From contig JAGBAU010000083.1 of NCBI GenBank assembly GCA_017938785.1, positions 1-5,029 of the forward strand: a DNA stretch of 5,029 bases, read 5' to 3'. The position numbers were made by a program, and so were the translations under genes. This DNA comes from Clostridia bacterium (GTDB taxonomy: Bacteria; Bacillota_A; Clostridia; Christensenellales; Aristaeellaceae). Below the pieces are notes generated by a model. The model searched no databases and was not told where the DNA came from. It was given only the letters and a program-made list of their open reading frames with translations. Below are positions 1 to 5,029 of this stretch, piece after piece (position 1 is the first letter of the stretch; every line of letters begins with the position of its first letter).

Positions 1-278
1 TGGATGGCGGCTTCCAGGCTGCCTTCTACGTGCACATCCTGGCCAACGTCGATGAACACGCAGGCCATGCCGGTGTCCTGGCAAACGGGCACATTGTTGG
101 CGTCGGCGATTTCATAGTTTTCAATGATCTGGTCCAGGATGCCCTGGGCAACCGGGAAGGTTTCGCACTTCCGGCAGCTGGTGATGCAGTCCTTCAGATC
201 GCTGGTCAGGTGGCAGTTGGCTTCGATGCACAGCTTGCGTACAACCTCCGTCACCTTTGCGGCTTCGATGATTCTCAT
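1..278 (-). CDS. Class I (Fe-S) fumarase-family hydratase, alpha subunit, N-terminal part (partial)
   Basis: Translating the minus strand from the ATG at 276-278 gives 92 residues that run off the left edge. They begin MRIIEAAKVTEVVRKLC and contain PVCQDTGMACVF at about residues 64-75. This is the conserved N-terminal block of oxygen-sensitive class I hydratases, in which the Cys (C66 here) is a [4Fe-4S] ligand. The family includes fumarase, L(+)-tartrate dehydratase and mesaconase, and two-subunit members have an alpha subunit of roughly 280-300 residues, so about a third is visible. The start is supported by GGAAGGAG eight bases upstream. The gap to the citF stop is only 16 bases, so it is very probably the fourth gene of the citDEF operon. 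With citrate lyase it would suggest malate/fumarate interconversion; with citramalate lyase it would be mesaconase. The visible N-terminus does not fix the substrate. The family call is firm, the substrate open. Confidence 0.88.
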   Translation of the reverse strand, partial: MRIIEAAKVTEVVRKLCIEANCHLTSDLKDCITSCRKCETFPVAQGILDQIIENYEIADANNVPVCQDTGMACVFIDVGQDVHVEGSLEAAI

Positions 279-294
279 AGTTTGAACTCCTTCC

Positions 295-1710
295 TTACTT
301 GGACGGTACGCTCATGATCGTATCGATCTGAGTGCCGTCTCTATAGATTACATTTGCAACGGTCTTTTCGCCCTTGCGGATCTTCGCAGGCTTGCCGGTG
401 ATGCGCTCGGCGATTTCCTTGAGCTCGTGGATATCCACGATGGGAAGACCTGCTTCCTTGAGCCGCTGGGTGAGCTCCACATTCTTCGGGTTCACGGCCA
501 CGCCGCGCTGGGTGACCAGCACGTCGATGTCCCGGCCGGGGGTGGAGATGCAGTTCACGCGGTCGGTGACGATGGGCAGACGCGCACGGAACAGCGGCGC
601 GATGATCATGGAGAGCTTTGCGCCGGCTGCGGTATCGCTGTGGCCGCCGCTGCCGCCCATGATGGAACCGTTGGAATCGGTGTGAACGTTGACGTTGAAG
701 TCGGTGTCCACCTCGGTTGCGCCCAGGATGACCACGTCCAGCTTGTCCACCACGGCGCTGGCCGCGGAGGGGCTGGCGTACTGCATGGCGGAAATTTCCT
801 GATGTGCAGGATTGGAGCGGATGGATTCAACCGCCTTCAAATCGAAGCACTGCACGTCCATCAGGGACCTGAAGCATCCCGCGTTCATCATGTCCACCAG
901 GTAGCCGGTGATGCCGCCGGATGCGAAGGAGCCCTGAATCTTGTCCTTCACCATGACGTCCATCAGGAACTTGGCCGCTGCCAGGGATGCGCCGCCCGCG
1001 CCGGTCTGGAAGGAGAAACCATCCTTCAAAAGGCCGGAGTGCTGGATGACCTGCACGGCGCGCTCGGCCATCACCAGGCCCACGGGGTCGCGGGTGATCT
1101 TGGTGGTGCCGGAGACGATGCCCTTGGGGTTGCCGATGGCGTCCACCTCCACCACGTAATCCACATAGATTTCGGGGATGGACCAGCCGAGCATCGGATA
1201 GGGCACCAGGTTGTCGGTGATGACGATGACCTTCTTAGCGTACTGGGCGTCCGGGAAGGCGTAGCCCAGGCTTCCGCAGGCGCTGGGGCCGTACTTGCCG
1301 GAGCAGTTGCCGGCGGTATCGGCGGTGGGCGCTGCGATGAAGGCCACGTCGATGGGCGTCATGCCCAGGGAGATGTCCCGGGGACGACCGCCGTGGGTGC
1401 GGAACTCCACGGGCTCGTCCATCAGGCCCTCGCTGATGCGGTGGCCCAGGCCGGCGGACATGTAGTTGGTTCGAATCTTGCGCACCACGTGGTTCCGGAT
1501 GTGCTCCTCCAGCGCGGGCGCATGAATATCAAATACGGAGCTGGCATTCAGGATCAAATCCTTGATGCCAAGGTTTGCGATTTCTTCCATCACCATATTC
1601 AGGGTGTAATCGCCGTTTCTGAGGTGGTGGTGGAAGGAAATGGACATGCCGCTCTTGAGGCCGGCCAGTTCGATGGCCTCCCGAAGGGTCTTTACCTGCT
1701 TGGTCTGCAT
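295..1710 (-). CDS. citF: Citrate (or citramalate) lyase alpha subunit, CoA/ACP transferase
   Basis: This 471-residue protein matches CitF along its length. Visible blocks include SFHHHLRNGD (25-34), HAPALEEHIR (63-72), ACGSLGYAFPDA (144-155), GFSFQTGAGGASLA (231-244), DVQCFD (285-290), LDVVILGATEVDTDFNVNV (324-342), GGSGGHSDTA (352-361) and VTQRGVAVNP (399-408). CitF exchanges the acetyl group on the acyl carrier protein for the substrate acid, forming citryl-ACP (EC 2.8.3.10) or, in citramalate lyase, citramalyl-ACP (EC 2.8.3.11). The ATG overlaps the citE stop by one base (TGATG), with GGAAGGAG inside the citE end nine bases upstream, so translation is probably coupled. An in-frame TGA at 1717-1719 rules out any longer form from an ATG. 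From memory of enteric CitF (about 510 residues), about 40 N-terminal residues are absent; the first homologous block starts near residue 8. The protein is cytoplasmic. The family call is secure; the substrate is inferred. Confidence 0.96.
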   Translation of the reverse strand: MQTKQVKTLREAIELAGLKSGMSISFHHHLRNGDYTLNMVMEEIANLGIKDLILNASSVFDIHAPALEEHIRNHVVRKIRTNYMSAGLGHRISEGLMDEPVEFRTHGGRPRDISLGMTPIDVAFIAAPTADTAGNCSGKYGPSACGSLGYAFPDAQYAKKVIVITDNLVPYPMLGWSIPEIYVDYVVEVDAIGNPKGIVSGTTKITRDPVGLVMAERAVQVIQHSGLLKDGFSFQTGAGGASLAAAKFLMDVMVKDKIQGSFASGGITGYLVDMMNAGCFRSLMDVQCFDLKAVESIRSNPAHQEISAMQYASPSAASAVVDKLDVVILGATEVDTDFNVNVHTDSNGSIMGGSGGHSDTAAGAKLSMIIAPLFRARLPIVTDRVNCISTPGRDIDVLVTQRGVAVNPKNVELTQRLKEAGLPIVDIHELKEIAERITGKPAKIRKGEKTVANVIYRDGTQIDTIMSVPSK

Positions 1711-2588
1711 CAGGCTTCACTCCTTCCCAATCCCAGTTCTTCGGCCATGGCGATGGTCTGCTGGGCGCGCGCCACGATGGGTGCGTCGATCATCTTGCCG
1801 CGCAGGGCCACTGCGCCCTTGCCCTGTTCCTTGCCAATGCGGATGGCTTCCATCACCTCGTAGGCGTAGTCGATATCCTTCTGGCTGGGGCTGAACACGG
1901 AATTGATGGCCTTCACATGGCGGGGCGAAATGGCGCTCTTCCCGGTGAAGCCCAGGCTCTTGGCGTACTGGGCGTCCACCCAGATGCCCTCGTCGTCGTT
2001 TACGTCGGTGAAGGGCGTATCGTAGACCTCTACCCCTGCGGCGCGGGCAGCCATCACCATGCGGCTGCGGGCGTAGGCAATTTCGTTGCCCTCCTTGGTG
2101 CGCTTGCAGTGGAGGTCTGCCGTCAGGTCCTCGCCGCCCAGGAAGATGGCCTTCACGCGCCCGGATGCGGAGGCAATGTTGAACGCATTCTCCACGCCCA
2201 GGGCGGTTTCAATCAGCGGAATCAGGCCCACGGTGTTCTTCTCCATGCCCAGCTTTTCTTCGAGCATGGTGATGTATTCGTCCACGGCCAGCACATCCCC
2301 TGCGCAGCTGGTCTTGGGCGGCATGATGAGGGAGGGCTTCACGGGAATGATAGTATCCAAATCCTTCTTCCAGAAGTCGGTGTCGATGGAATTGATGCGC
2401 ACGATGACCTCGCACTTGCCAAAGCCCATGCGGCCGATGGCGTTGCGCACCAGAATGCGGGCGGAATCCTTCTCGGTGGGTGCAACCGCGTCCTCAAGGT
2501 CGAGGATGACGGCGTCGGCGCCCAGGATTTCGCCGTTTACGATGATATTGGGCGTATTGCCCGGCAGGAAAAGCATGGAACGACGCAT
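1710..2588 (-). CDS. citE: Citrate (or citramalate) lyase beta subunit, citryl-ACP lyase
   Basis: This 292-residue protein has the usual CitE length and belongs to the HpcH/HpaI aldolase-type TIM-barrel family. Visible motifs are MLFLPGNTP (5-13), ILDLEDAVAP (28-37), VRIN with the substrate-contacting Arg at R64, PLIET with E127, and GGEDLTADL (151-159). E127 and D154 match the family's Mg-binding acidic residues. It cleaves the acyl-ACP made by CitF: citryl-ACP to oxaloacetate plus acetyl-ACP (EC 4.1.3.34), or citramalyl-ACP to pyruvate plus acetyl-ACP. The ATG at 2586-2588 is preceded by AAAGGAG, and the gap after citD is three bases. Its stop overlaps the citF start by one base. Free-standing CitE-like proteins also exist (malyl-CoA or citramalyl-CoA lyases, RipC), but the position between citD and citF identifies this one as the lyase beta subunit. 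Confidence 0.96.
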   Translation of the reverse strand: MRRSMLFLPGNTPNIIVNGEILGADAVILDLEDAVAPTEKDSARILVRNAIGRMGFGKCEVIVRINSIDTDFWKKDLDTIIPVKPSLIMPPKTSCAGDVLAVDEYITMLEEKLGMEKNTVGLIPLIETALGVENAFNIASASGRVKAIFLGGEDLTADLHCKRTKEGNEIAYARSRMVMAARAAGVEVYDTPFTDVNDDEGIWVDAQYAKSLGFTGKSAISPRHVKAINSVFSPSQKDIDYAYEVMEAIRIGKEQGKGAVALRGKMIDAPIVARAQQTIAMAEELGLGRSEA

Positions 2589-2591
2589 GGC

Positions 2592-2861
2592 TTACTCTCC
2601 TTTCGCTCGCACAACGGCGGTTTCCACACGGGCACGAATCACGCAATCCAGCGCGCCGCGGTCGATGAGCTTCACTTTGGCATTCTCCACGCCCTGTTCG
2701 CGCAGCACATCCTGCACAACCTCCCGAAGCTGGTCGCCAAACTGGTTGATGACCACCGAATCGATATCGATTTCGATGCCGTTCACGCCGGGCTCCAGCT
2801 CCACATATGCGTCGCTGGATTCCATGGTACCGGCGACTGCACGCTTCACAAGTTCACCCAT
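2592..2861 (-). CDS. citD: Citrate (or citramalate) lyase gamma subunit, acyl carrier protein
   Basis: Starting at the ATG at 2859-2861 this is an 89-residue protein, close to the normal CitD size. The block VAGTMESSDAYVEL (9-22) corresponds to the modified site of Klebsiella CitD, where the 2'-(5''-triphosphoribosyl)-3'-dephospho-CoA-derived group is attached to Ser14 of GTLESSD; the equivalent here is S15. QFGDQLREVV and GALDCVIRARVE further on are also typical. The protein carries acetyl and substrate acyl groups between CitF and CitE. An in-frame ATG at 2913-2915 would add 18 residues, but it sits at the predicted transcription start and lacks a binding site. The chosen ATG has AGAAGGGG about 11 bases upstream, and the protein then begins where known CitD proteins begin. 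It is the first gene of the minus-strand operon. The genes that attach the group (citX, citG) are not in the window. Confidence 0.95.
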   Translation of the reverse strand: MGELVKRAVAGTMESSDAYVELEPGVNGIEIDIDSVVINQFGDQLREVVQDVLREQGVENAKVKLIDRGALDCVIRARVETAVVRAKGE

Positions 2862-2894
2862 GTTTTTTCGTCCCCTTCTATAGATAGCAGTCAT

Positions 2895-2913
2895 GAATTG
2901 ATATAGATCATTC
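2895..2913. promoter_or_regulatory. Imperfect palindrome at the citD start point (candidate operator)
   Basis: The 19-base stretch GAATTGATATAGATCATTC has arms GAA-TGAT and ATCA-TTC around a four-base centre, broken by one unpaired base. It begins right at the predicted minus-strand transcription start, where a bound repressor would block initiation or early elongation. It could equally form a weak hairpin in the leader RNA. No regulator gene is visible in the window, so the function is inferred from position and symmetry only. Confidence 0.35.
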
Positions 2914-2920
2914 AACGATT

Positions 2921-2949
2921 ATTATATAATAGAATTCTCCATTTGACAA
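2921..2949 (-). promoter_or_regulatory. Sigma-70-type promoter of the citDEF-fumarase operon
   Basis: On the minus strand, TTGTCA (2949-2944) and a perfect TATAAT (2926-2921) are separated by exactly 17 bases. The predicted start point is near 2914, giving a leader of about 50 bases before the citD ATG. This is close to the housekeeping consensus and lies in a markedly AT-rich island between GC-rich genes. Such a strong core promoter would normally need an operator or repressor if expression depends on substrate. The start point is inferred, not measured. Confidence 0.85.
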
Positions 2950-2970
2950 CTATGTTTCATTTACAAGATA
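2940..2970. repeat. Short direct repeat covering both -35 boxes
   Basis: CATTTGACAACTAT (2940-2953) and CATTTACAAGATA (2958-2970) are near copies 18 bases apart, differing mainly by one inserted base. The first contains the minus-strand -35 box and the second the plus-strand -35 box. An 18-base offset is nearly two helical turns, so two copies would face roughly the same side of DNA, as expected for paired activator or repressor half-sites. Part of the similarity follows simply from both being -35-like, so this is tentative. Confidence 0.3.
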
Positions 2971-2988
2971 GGCAAATTCTGCTATACT
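2960..2988 (+). promoter_or_regulatory. Sigma-70-type promoter of citC and the downstream kinase-SAD gene
   Basis: TTTACA (2960-2965) and TATACT (2983-2988) are separated by 17 bases, each one mismatch from the housekeeping consensus. The predicted start is near 2995, leaving a short leader of about 23 bases before the citC ATG. Its -35 box is 10 bases from the -35 box of the opposite promoter, so the two polymerase sites are back to back and a single bound regulator could affect both. A perfect TTGACA at 2943-2948 on this strand has no good -10 box at normal spacing. Confidence 0.8.
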
Positions 2989-3017
2989 TTAAGCATGATA
3001 AACAGGGAGGTATGGGC

Positions 3018-3998
3018 ATGTATCTGGAGACCGGCAGCCCCATGCGGGGAACGATGCTCAGCCGCCTGAAAGCCTTCCTGAAGGACTGCGGCCTCACCTA
3101 CGACGAGGGCGTCGATTTCTCCTGCGCGCTCATCGAGGATGACGAAATCATCGCCGCCGGTTCGCTGGAGGTTGCCACCCTCAAGTGCATCGCCGTATCC
3201 CCCCTGCACCAGGGCGAGGATTTGACCTCCCGGCTGATCACCGAGCTTCGCCGGGAAGCCTTCAGCCGTGGACACGACCACCTGATGCTCTTCACCAAGC
3301 CGGGCAACCAGTTCATGTTCCGTGAATTCGGCTTCTATCCCGTATACCGCACCTCCGGCTGCCTGCTGATGGAGAACAAAAGGGACGGGCTGCAGAGCTA
3401 CATCGCCTCCCTGGACGCACCCCACGGGGGAACCATCGGGGCCATCGTGGGCAACTTCAACCCCTTCACCCTGGGCCACCGCTATCTGATCGAAACCGCC
3501 GCCGGGCAGTGCGATCACCTGCACGTGTTCGTGCTCTCCGAGAGAAAGAGCGCCTTTACGCCGGAGGTGCGCATGGAGCTTGCACGGGCGGCCTGCGCAG
3601 ACATCAAGAATATCTCCTTCCATTTCACCGGTCCCTACCTGGTGTCCACCGCCACCTTCCCCAGCTACTTCATCAAGGACAAGGCGCAGGTGGGCGGCAT
3701 CCACTGCGGTCTGGATGTGGGCGTATTCGCCGAAAGGATCGCCCCGGCGCTGGGCGTCACCCGCCGCTTCCTGGGCACGGAACCAATCTGCCCCGTCACC
3801 CGCTTCTACAATGAACAGATGAAGGCCCTTCTGCCCGGGCACGGAATCGAGGTCATCGAAATCCCCCGGCGCGAAGCGCAGGGCGAAGCGGTCAGCGCAT
3901 CCCGGGTGCGGGCGCTGCTCCAAGAAAAGAACTTCGCGGCCATCCGGCCCCTGGTGCCGGAGACCACTTATGATTATCTGATCAAAAACCACGGTTAG
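3018..3998 (+). CDS. citC: [Citrate (pro-3S)-lyase] ligase (acetate:SH-citrate lyase ligase)
   Basis: This 326-residue protein uses ATP and acetate to acetylate the thiol of the CitD prosthetic group, switching on the lyase (EC 6.2.1.22). The N-terminal part has a GNAT-like look (LKCIAVSPLHQGEDLTSRLI at 55-74, then FREFGFYPVY at 101-110). The C-terminal part is a nucleotidyltransferase with GNFNPFTLGHRYLIE (145-159), containing the TxGH variant of the HxGH motif. FPSYFIKDKA (214-223), LGVTRRFLGTEPICPVT (245-261) and SASRVR (293-298, the ISSTxxR-type motif) follow. All are typical of CitC. The start at 3018 is chosen because GGAGG (3006-3010) lies seven bases upstream. The in-frame ATG at 3012 is too close to it, and the in-frame TTG at 2943 precedes the predicted transcript. 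In many bacteria citC heads the citCDEF operon; here it is divergent, so activation and synthesis of the lyase are driven by separate promoters. Confidence 0.95.
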   Translation: MYLETGSPMRGTMLSRLKAFLKDCGLTYDEGVDFSCALIEDDEIIAAGSLEVATLKCIAVSPLHQGEDLTSRLITELRREAFSRGHDHLMLFTKPGNQFMFREFGFYPVYRTSGCLLMENKRDGLQSYIASLDAPHGGTIGAIVGNFNPFTLGHRYLIETAAGQCDHLHVFVLSERKSAFTPEVRMELARAACADIKNISFHFTGPYLVSTATFPSYFIKDKAQVGGIHCGLDVGVFAERIAPALGVTRRFLGTEPICPVTRFYNEQMKALLPGHGIEVIEIPRREAQGEAVSASRVRALLQEKNFAAIRPLVPETTYDYLIKNHG

Positions 3999-4003
3999 GA
4001 GGG
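3997..4003 (+). promoter_or_regulatory. Ribosome binding site overlapping the citC stop codon
   Basis: AGGAGGG begins within the citC TAG stop, six bases from the next ATG when measured from GGAGG. A ribosome finishing citC would cover it, so the following kinase-SAD gene is probably translated from the same mRNA and coupled to citC. No promoter is possible in the ten-base gap. Confidence 0.8.
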
Positions 4004-4008
4004 AACAC

Positions 4009-4953
4009 ATGGCATACCATCGAATGCAACAGAGCCTGATCCTGGCGTCCTTCTTCGCCCCCCGCGGCCAGAAGCGCATCTACGATCTGGGCATGCAGAT
4101 TGCACAGCTGTACCTGACCCCCTTCGATAAGCTGATCGGCATCATCGGCGACGCCGGCTCCGGCAAGAGCGCCCTGGTCAAGGGCATGTTCCCGGGCCTG
4201 GAGCTCACCAACGATGATGACGGCGTGAACGTGCGCCCCCTGCCCCTACTGGACATCAACGAGCCCCGCATGGGCTTCAACTTCTACACGCCCCACACCT
4301 ACCACCTGGACATCCGCTTCGAAACCGGCTTCACCCAGCCCCACGTGCTGGCGGAGGCCATCATGGAAGCCCTGCACCAGGGCAAGCGTGTCGTCGTGGA
4401 GCATTTCGACCTGATCTATCCCCTGCTGCCCCGCAATGCAGACCTGATGATCGGCGTGGGCGAACAGGTTCTGGTCACCCGTCCCACCATCTTCGGACCC
4501 GAGCCGGATGAATTCACGAAAACCGTGCATTCCTCCCTGCACTACCGCCTGATGGCCCACACCGCCGAGGACCTTTGCGAAATGCACATGGAGCCGGTGC
4601 TGGTGGACATCTGCAAGCACGATGACATTCACCACGGCTTCGTGCTGGCCTTCAAGGAAATGCCCCCGCTGATGGATCTCATCGAGCTGGAACGCAAGGT
4701 CAACGAGGATATCGCCGCCGACCTGCCGGTGCACTACCACGATGAAAACCACATCGCCGTAGGCGACCGCCTGCATGAATGCAGCGGCCCCCGCACCCAC
4801 GTGAGCACCACGGGCAAGATCAAGGGCTTCCGCCTGCACCACGAAATCGTCTACGATAACCAGATGCACCGCTACCTGCTGGTGGGCTTCGTGGGCGAGG
4901 ATTCTGAGGAAAACCTGAAGAAATTCCAGAATCGCAAGCAATTCATCTTCTGA
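4009..4953 (+). CDS. P-loop kinase-like protein fused to an alanyl/threonyl-tRNA synthetase editing (SAD/AlaX-like) domain
   Basis: This 314-residue protein has two parts. Residues about 35-170 look like a P-loop NTPase: the Walker A motif GDAGSGKS (47-54) follows the strand KLIGII, and KRVVVEHFD (126-134) is a Walker B-like strand, loosely like uridine-kinase-type folds. Residues about 175-295 resemble the editing domain of AlaRS and AlaX. LMAHTAEDL (181-189) sits where HTATHLL is expected, GFVLAFKEMPPL (210-221) where the RxxFDF strand lies, then LERKVNEDIAADLPV (227-241), and LHECSGPRTHVSTTGKIKGF (255-274) matches the CGGTHVxxTGEIGxF block. The zinc/catalytic pattern is altered: HxxxH reads H184-TAE-D188, and CxxxH reads C258 then H264 with two extra residues. 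Loss or change of deacylation activity is therefore likely. It has no signal peptide or membrane segment. Tight coupling to citC suggests a role linked to the lyase, but its substrate is unknown. Clostridial nucleoside kinases also pair these domains, to my knowledge in the opposite order. Confidence 0.75.
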   Translation: MAYHRMQQSLILASFFAPRGQKRIYDLGMQIAQLYLTPFDKLIGIIGDAGSGKSALVKGMFPGLELTNDDDGVNVRPLPLLDINEPRMGFNFYTPHTYHLDIRFETGFTQPHVLAEAIMEALHQGKRVVVEHFDLIYPLLPRNADLMIGVGEQVLVTRPTIFGPEPDEFTKTVHSSLHYRLMAHTAEDLCEMHMEPVLVDICKHDDIHHGFVLAFKEMPPLMDLIELERKVNEDIAADLPVHYHDENHIAVGDRLHECSGPRTHVSTTGKIKGFRLHHEIVYDNQMHRYLLVGFVGEDSEENLKKFQNRKQFIF

Positions 4954-4959
4954 TCCCCT

Positions 4960-4973
4960 GCGGCAGGTGCCGC
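4960..4973 (+). terminator. Small GC hairpin after the kinase-SAD gene (weak terminator candidate)
   Basis: GCGGC and GCCGC pair around an AGGT loop, seven bases after the stop codon. There is no T-run behind it, so it is not a convincing intrinsic terminator. It may be an mRNA-stabilising hairpin or chance in GC-rich sequence. The 68 bases between the two genes show no clear promoter, leaving it open whether the next gene is in the same operon. Confidence 0.25.
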
Positions 4974-5021
4974 CTTACATAGAATACCACCACAATACAT
5001 ACAACAAAGGAGTTTCCCGCA

Positions 5022-5029
5022 ATGAAGAA
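5022..5029 (+). CDS. Start of a downstream gene of unknown identity (partial)
   Basis: An ATG at 5022-5024 is followed by AAG and the first two bases of a third codon (Met-Lys) before the window ends. AAAGGAG at 5006-5012, nine bases upstream, is a strong binding site well placed for this ATG, so a real gene very likely begins here on the same strand as citC. Nothing can be said about its product. Confidence 0.65.

Noticed and set aside
427..1863. A 478-codon open frame on the plus strand across citF
   Set aside because: It is antisense to a clear citF gene, its His/Gly/Val/Ala-rich translation resembles no protein family, and it is a by-product of GC-rich codon bias.
1917..2906. Long plus-strand open frames (329 and 265 codons) across citE and citD
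   Set aside because: Both are shadows of well-supported minus-strand genes, with low-complexity translations and no plausible binding site.
2862..2915. A longer citD form starting at the ATG at 2913-2915
   Set aside because: That ATG falls at the predicted transcription start, has no binding site, and adds residues not found in known CitD proteins.
2911..2928. A possible catabolite-repression (cre) site around TTCAACGATTATTA
   Set aside because: It shares the central CG but lacks the flanking TG...CA symmetry of the cre consensus.
2884..2985. ATAGCAG (2884-2890) and CTGCTAT (2979-2985) as a flanking inverted repeat
   Set aside because: Only seven bases, 88 bases apart, and one copy overlaps the -10 box; chance is the simplest explanation.
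2943..3017. A longer citC form starting at the TTG at 2943
   Set aside because: The TTG lies upstream of the predicted citC transcript start; GGAGG at 3006-3010 fits the ATG at 3018.
2982..4079. A 365-codon open frame on the minus strand across citC
   Set aside because: It is antisense to citC, whose motifs are unmistakable, and its translation has no recognisable domain.
4246..4941. A 231-codon minus-strand open frame opposite the kinase-SAD gene
   Set aside because: The plus strand carries the Walker A and SAD motifs and a strong binding site; the opposite frame is Val/His/Gln-rich shadow sequence.

Overview
The window carries a divergent gene cluster for an acyl-carrier-protein-dependent citrate lyase-type enzyme. 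It most likely comes from an anaerobic member of the Firmicutes (Clostridia-like). The grounds are strong AGGAGG-type ribosome binding sites before every gene, tight operon packing, GC-rich coding sequence with an AT-rich promoter island, and a two-subunit class I fumarase-type gene. The genus cannot be named from the sequence alone.

Layout. On the minus strand, reading leftwards from about 2914, lie citD (acyl carrier protein, gamma), citE (lyase, beta), citF (CoA/ACP transferase, alpha) and the 5' part of a class I fumarase-family alpha subunit that runs off the left edge. On the plus strand, reading rightwards from about 2995, lie citC (the acetate:SH-ACP ligase that activates the lyase) and a 314-residue protein. 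That protein joins a P-loop ATPase or kinase-like half to a domain resembling the alanyl/threonyl-tRNA synthetase editing domain (SAD, AlaX-like). The first two codons of another gene follow at the right edge. Between the two arms is a roughly 156-base AT-rich regulatory region. It holds two convincing back-to-back sigma-70-type promoters, a near-palindrome at the minus-strand start point and a direct repeat overlapping both -35 boxes.

How it works together. CitC acetylates the phosphoribosyl-dephospho-CoA thiol on CitD. CitF swaps the acetyl group for the substrate acid, and CitE cleaves the resulting acyl-ACP. If the substrate is citrate, the products are acetate and oxaloacetate, and the adjacent hydratase would act in the route oxaloacetate - malate - fumarate. 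An equally coherent reading is citramalate lyase plus mesaconase of the methylaspartate pathway of glutamate fermentation, which uses homologous enzymes. The window does not decide between them. The prosthetic-group genes citX and citG are not present here.

The points most worth a second look are the kinase-SAD fusion directly behind citC, the citrate versus citramalate question, and a CitF that starts about 40 residues later than its enteric relatives.
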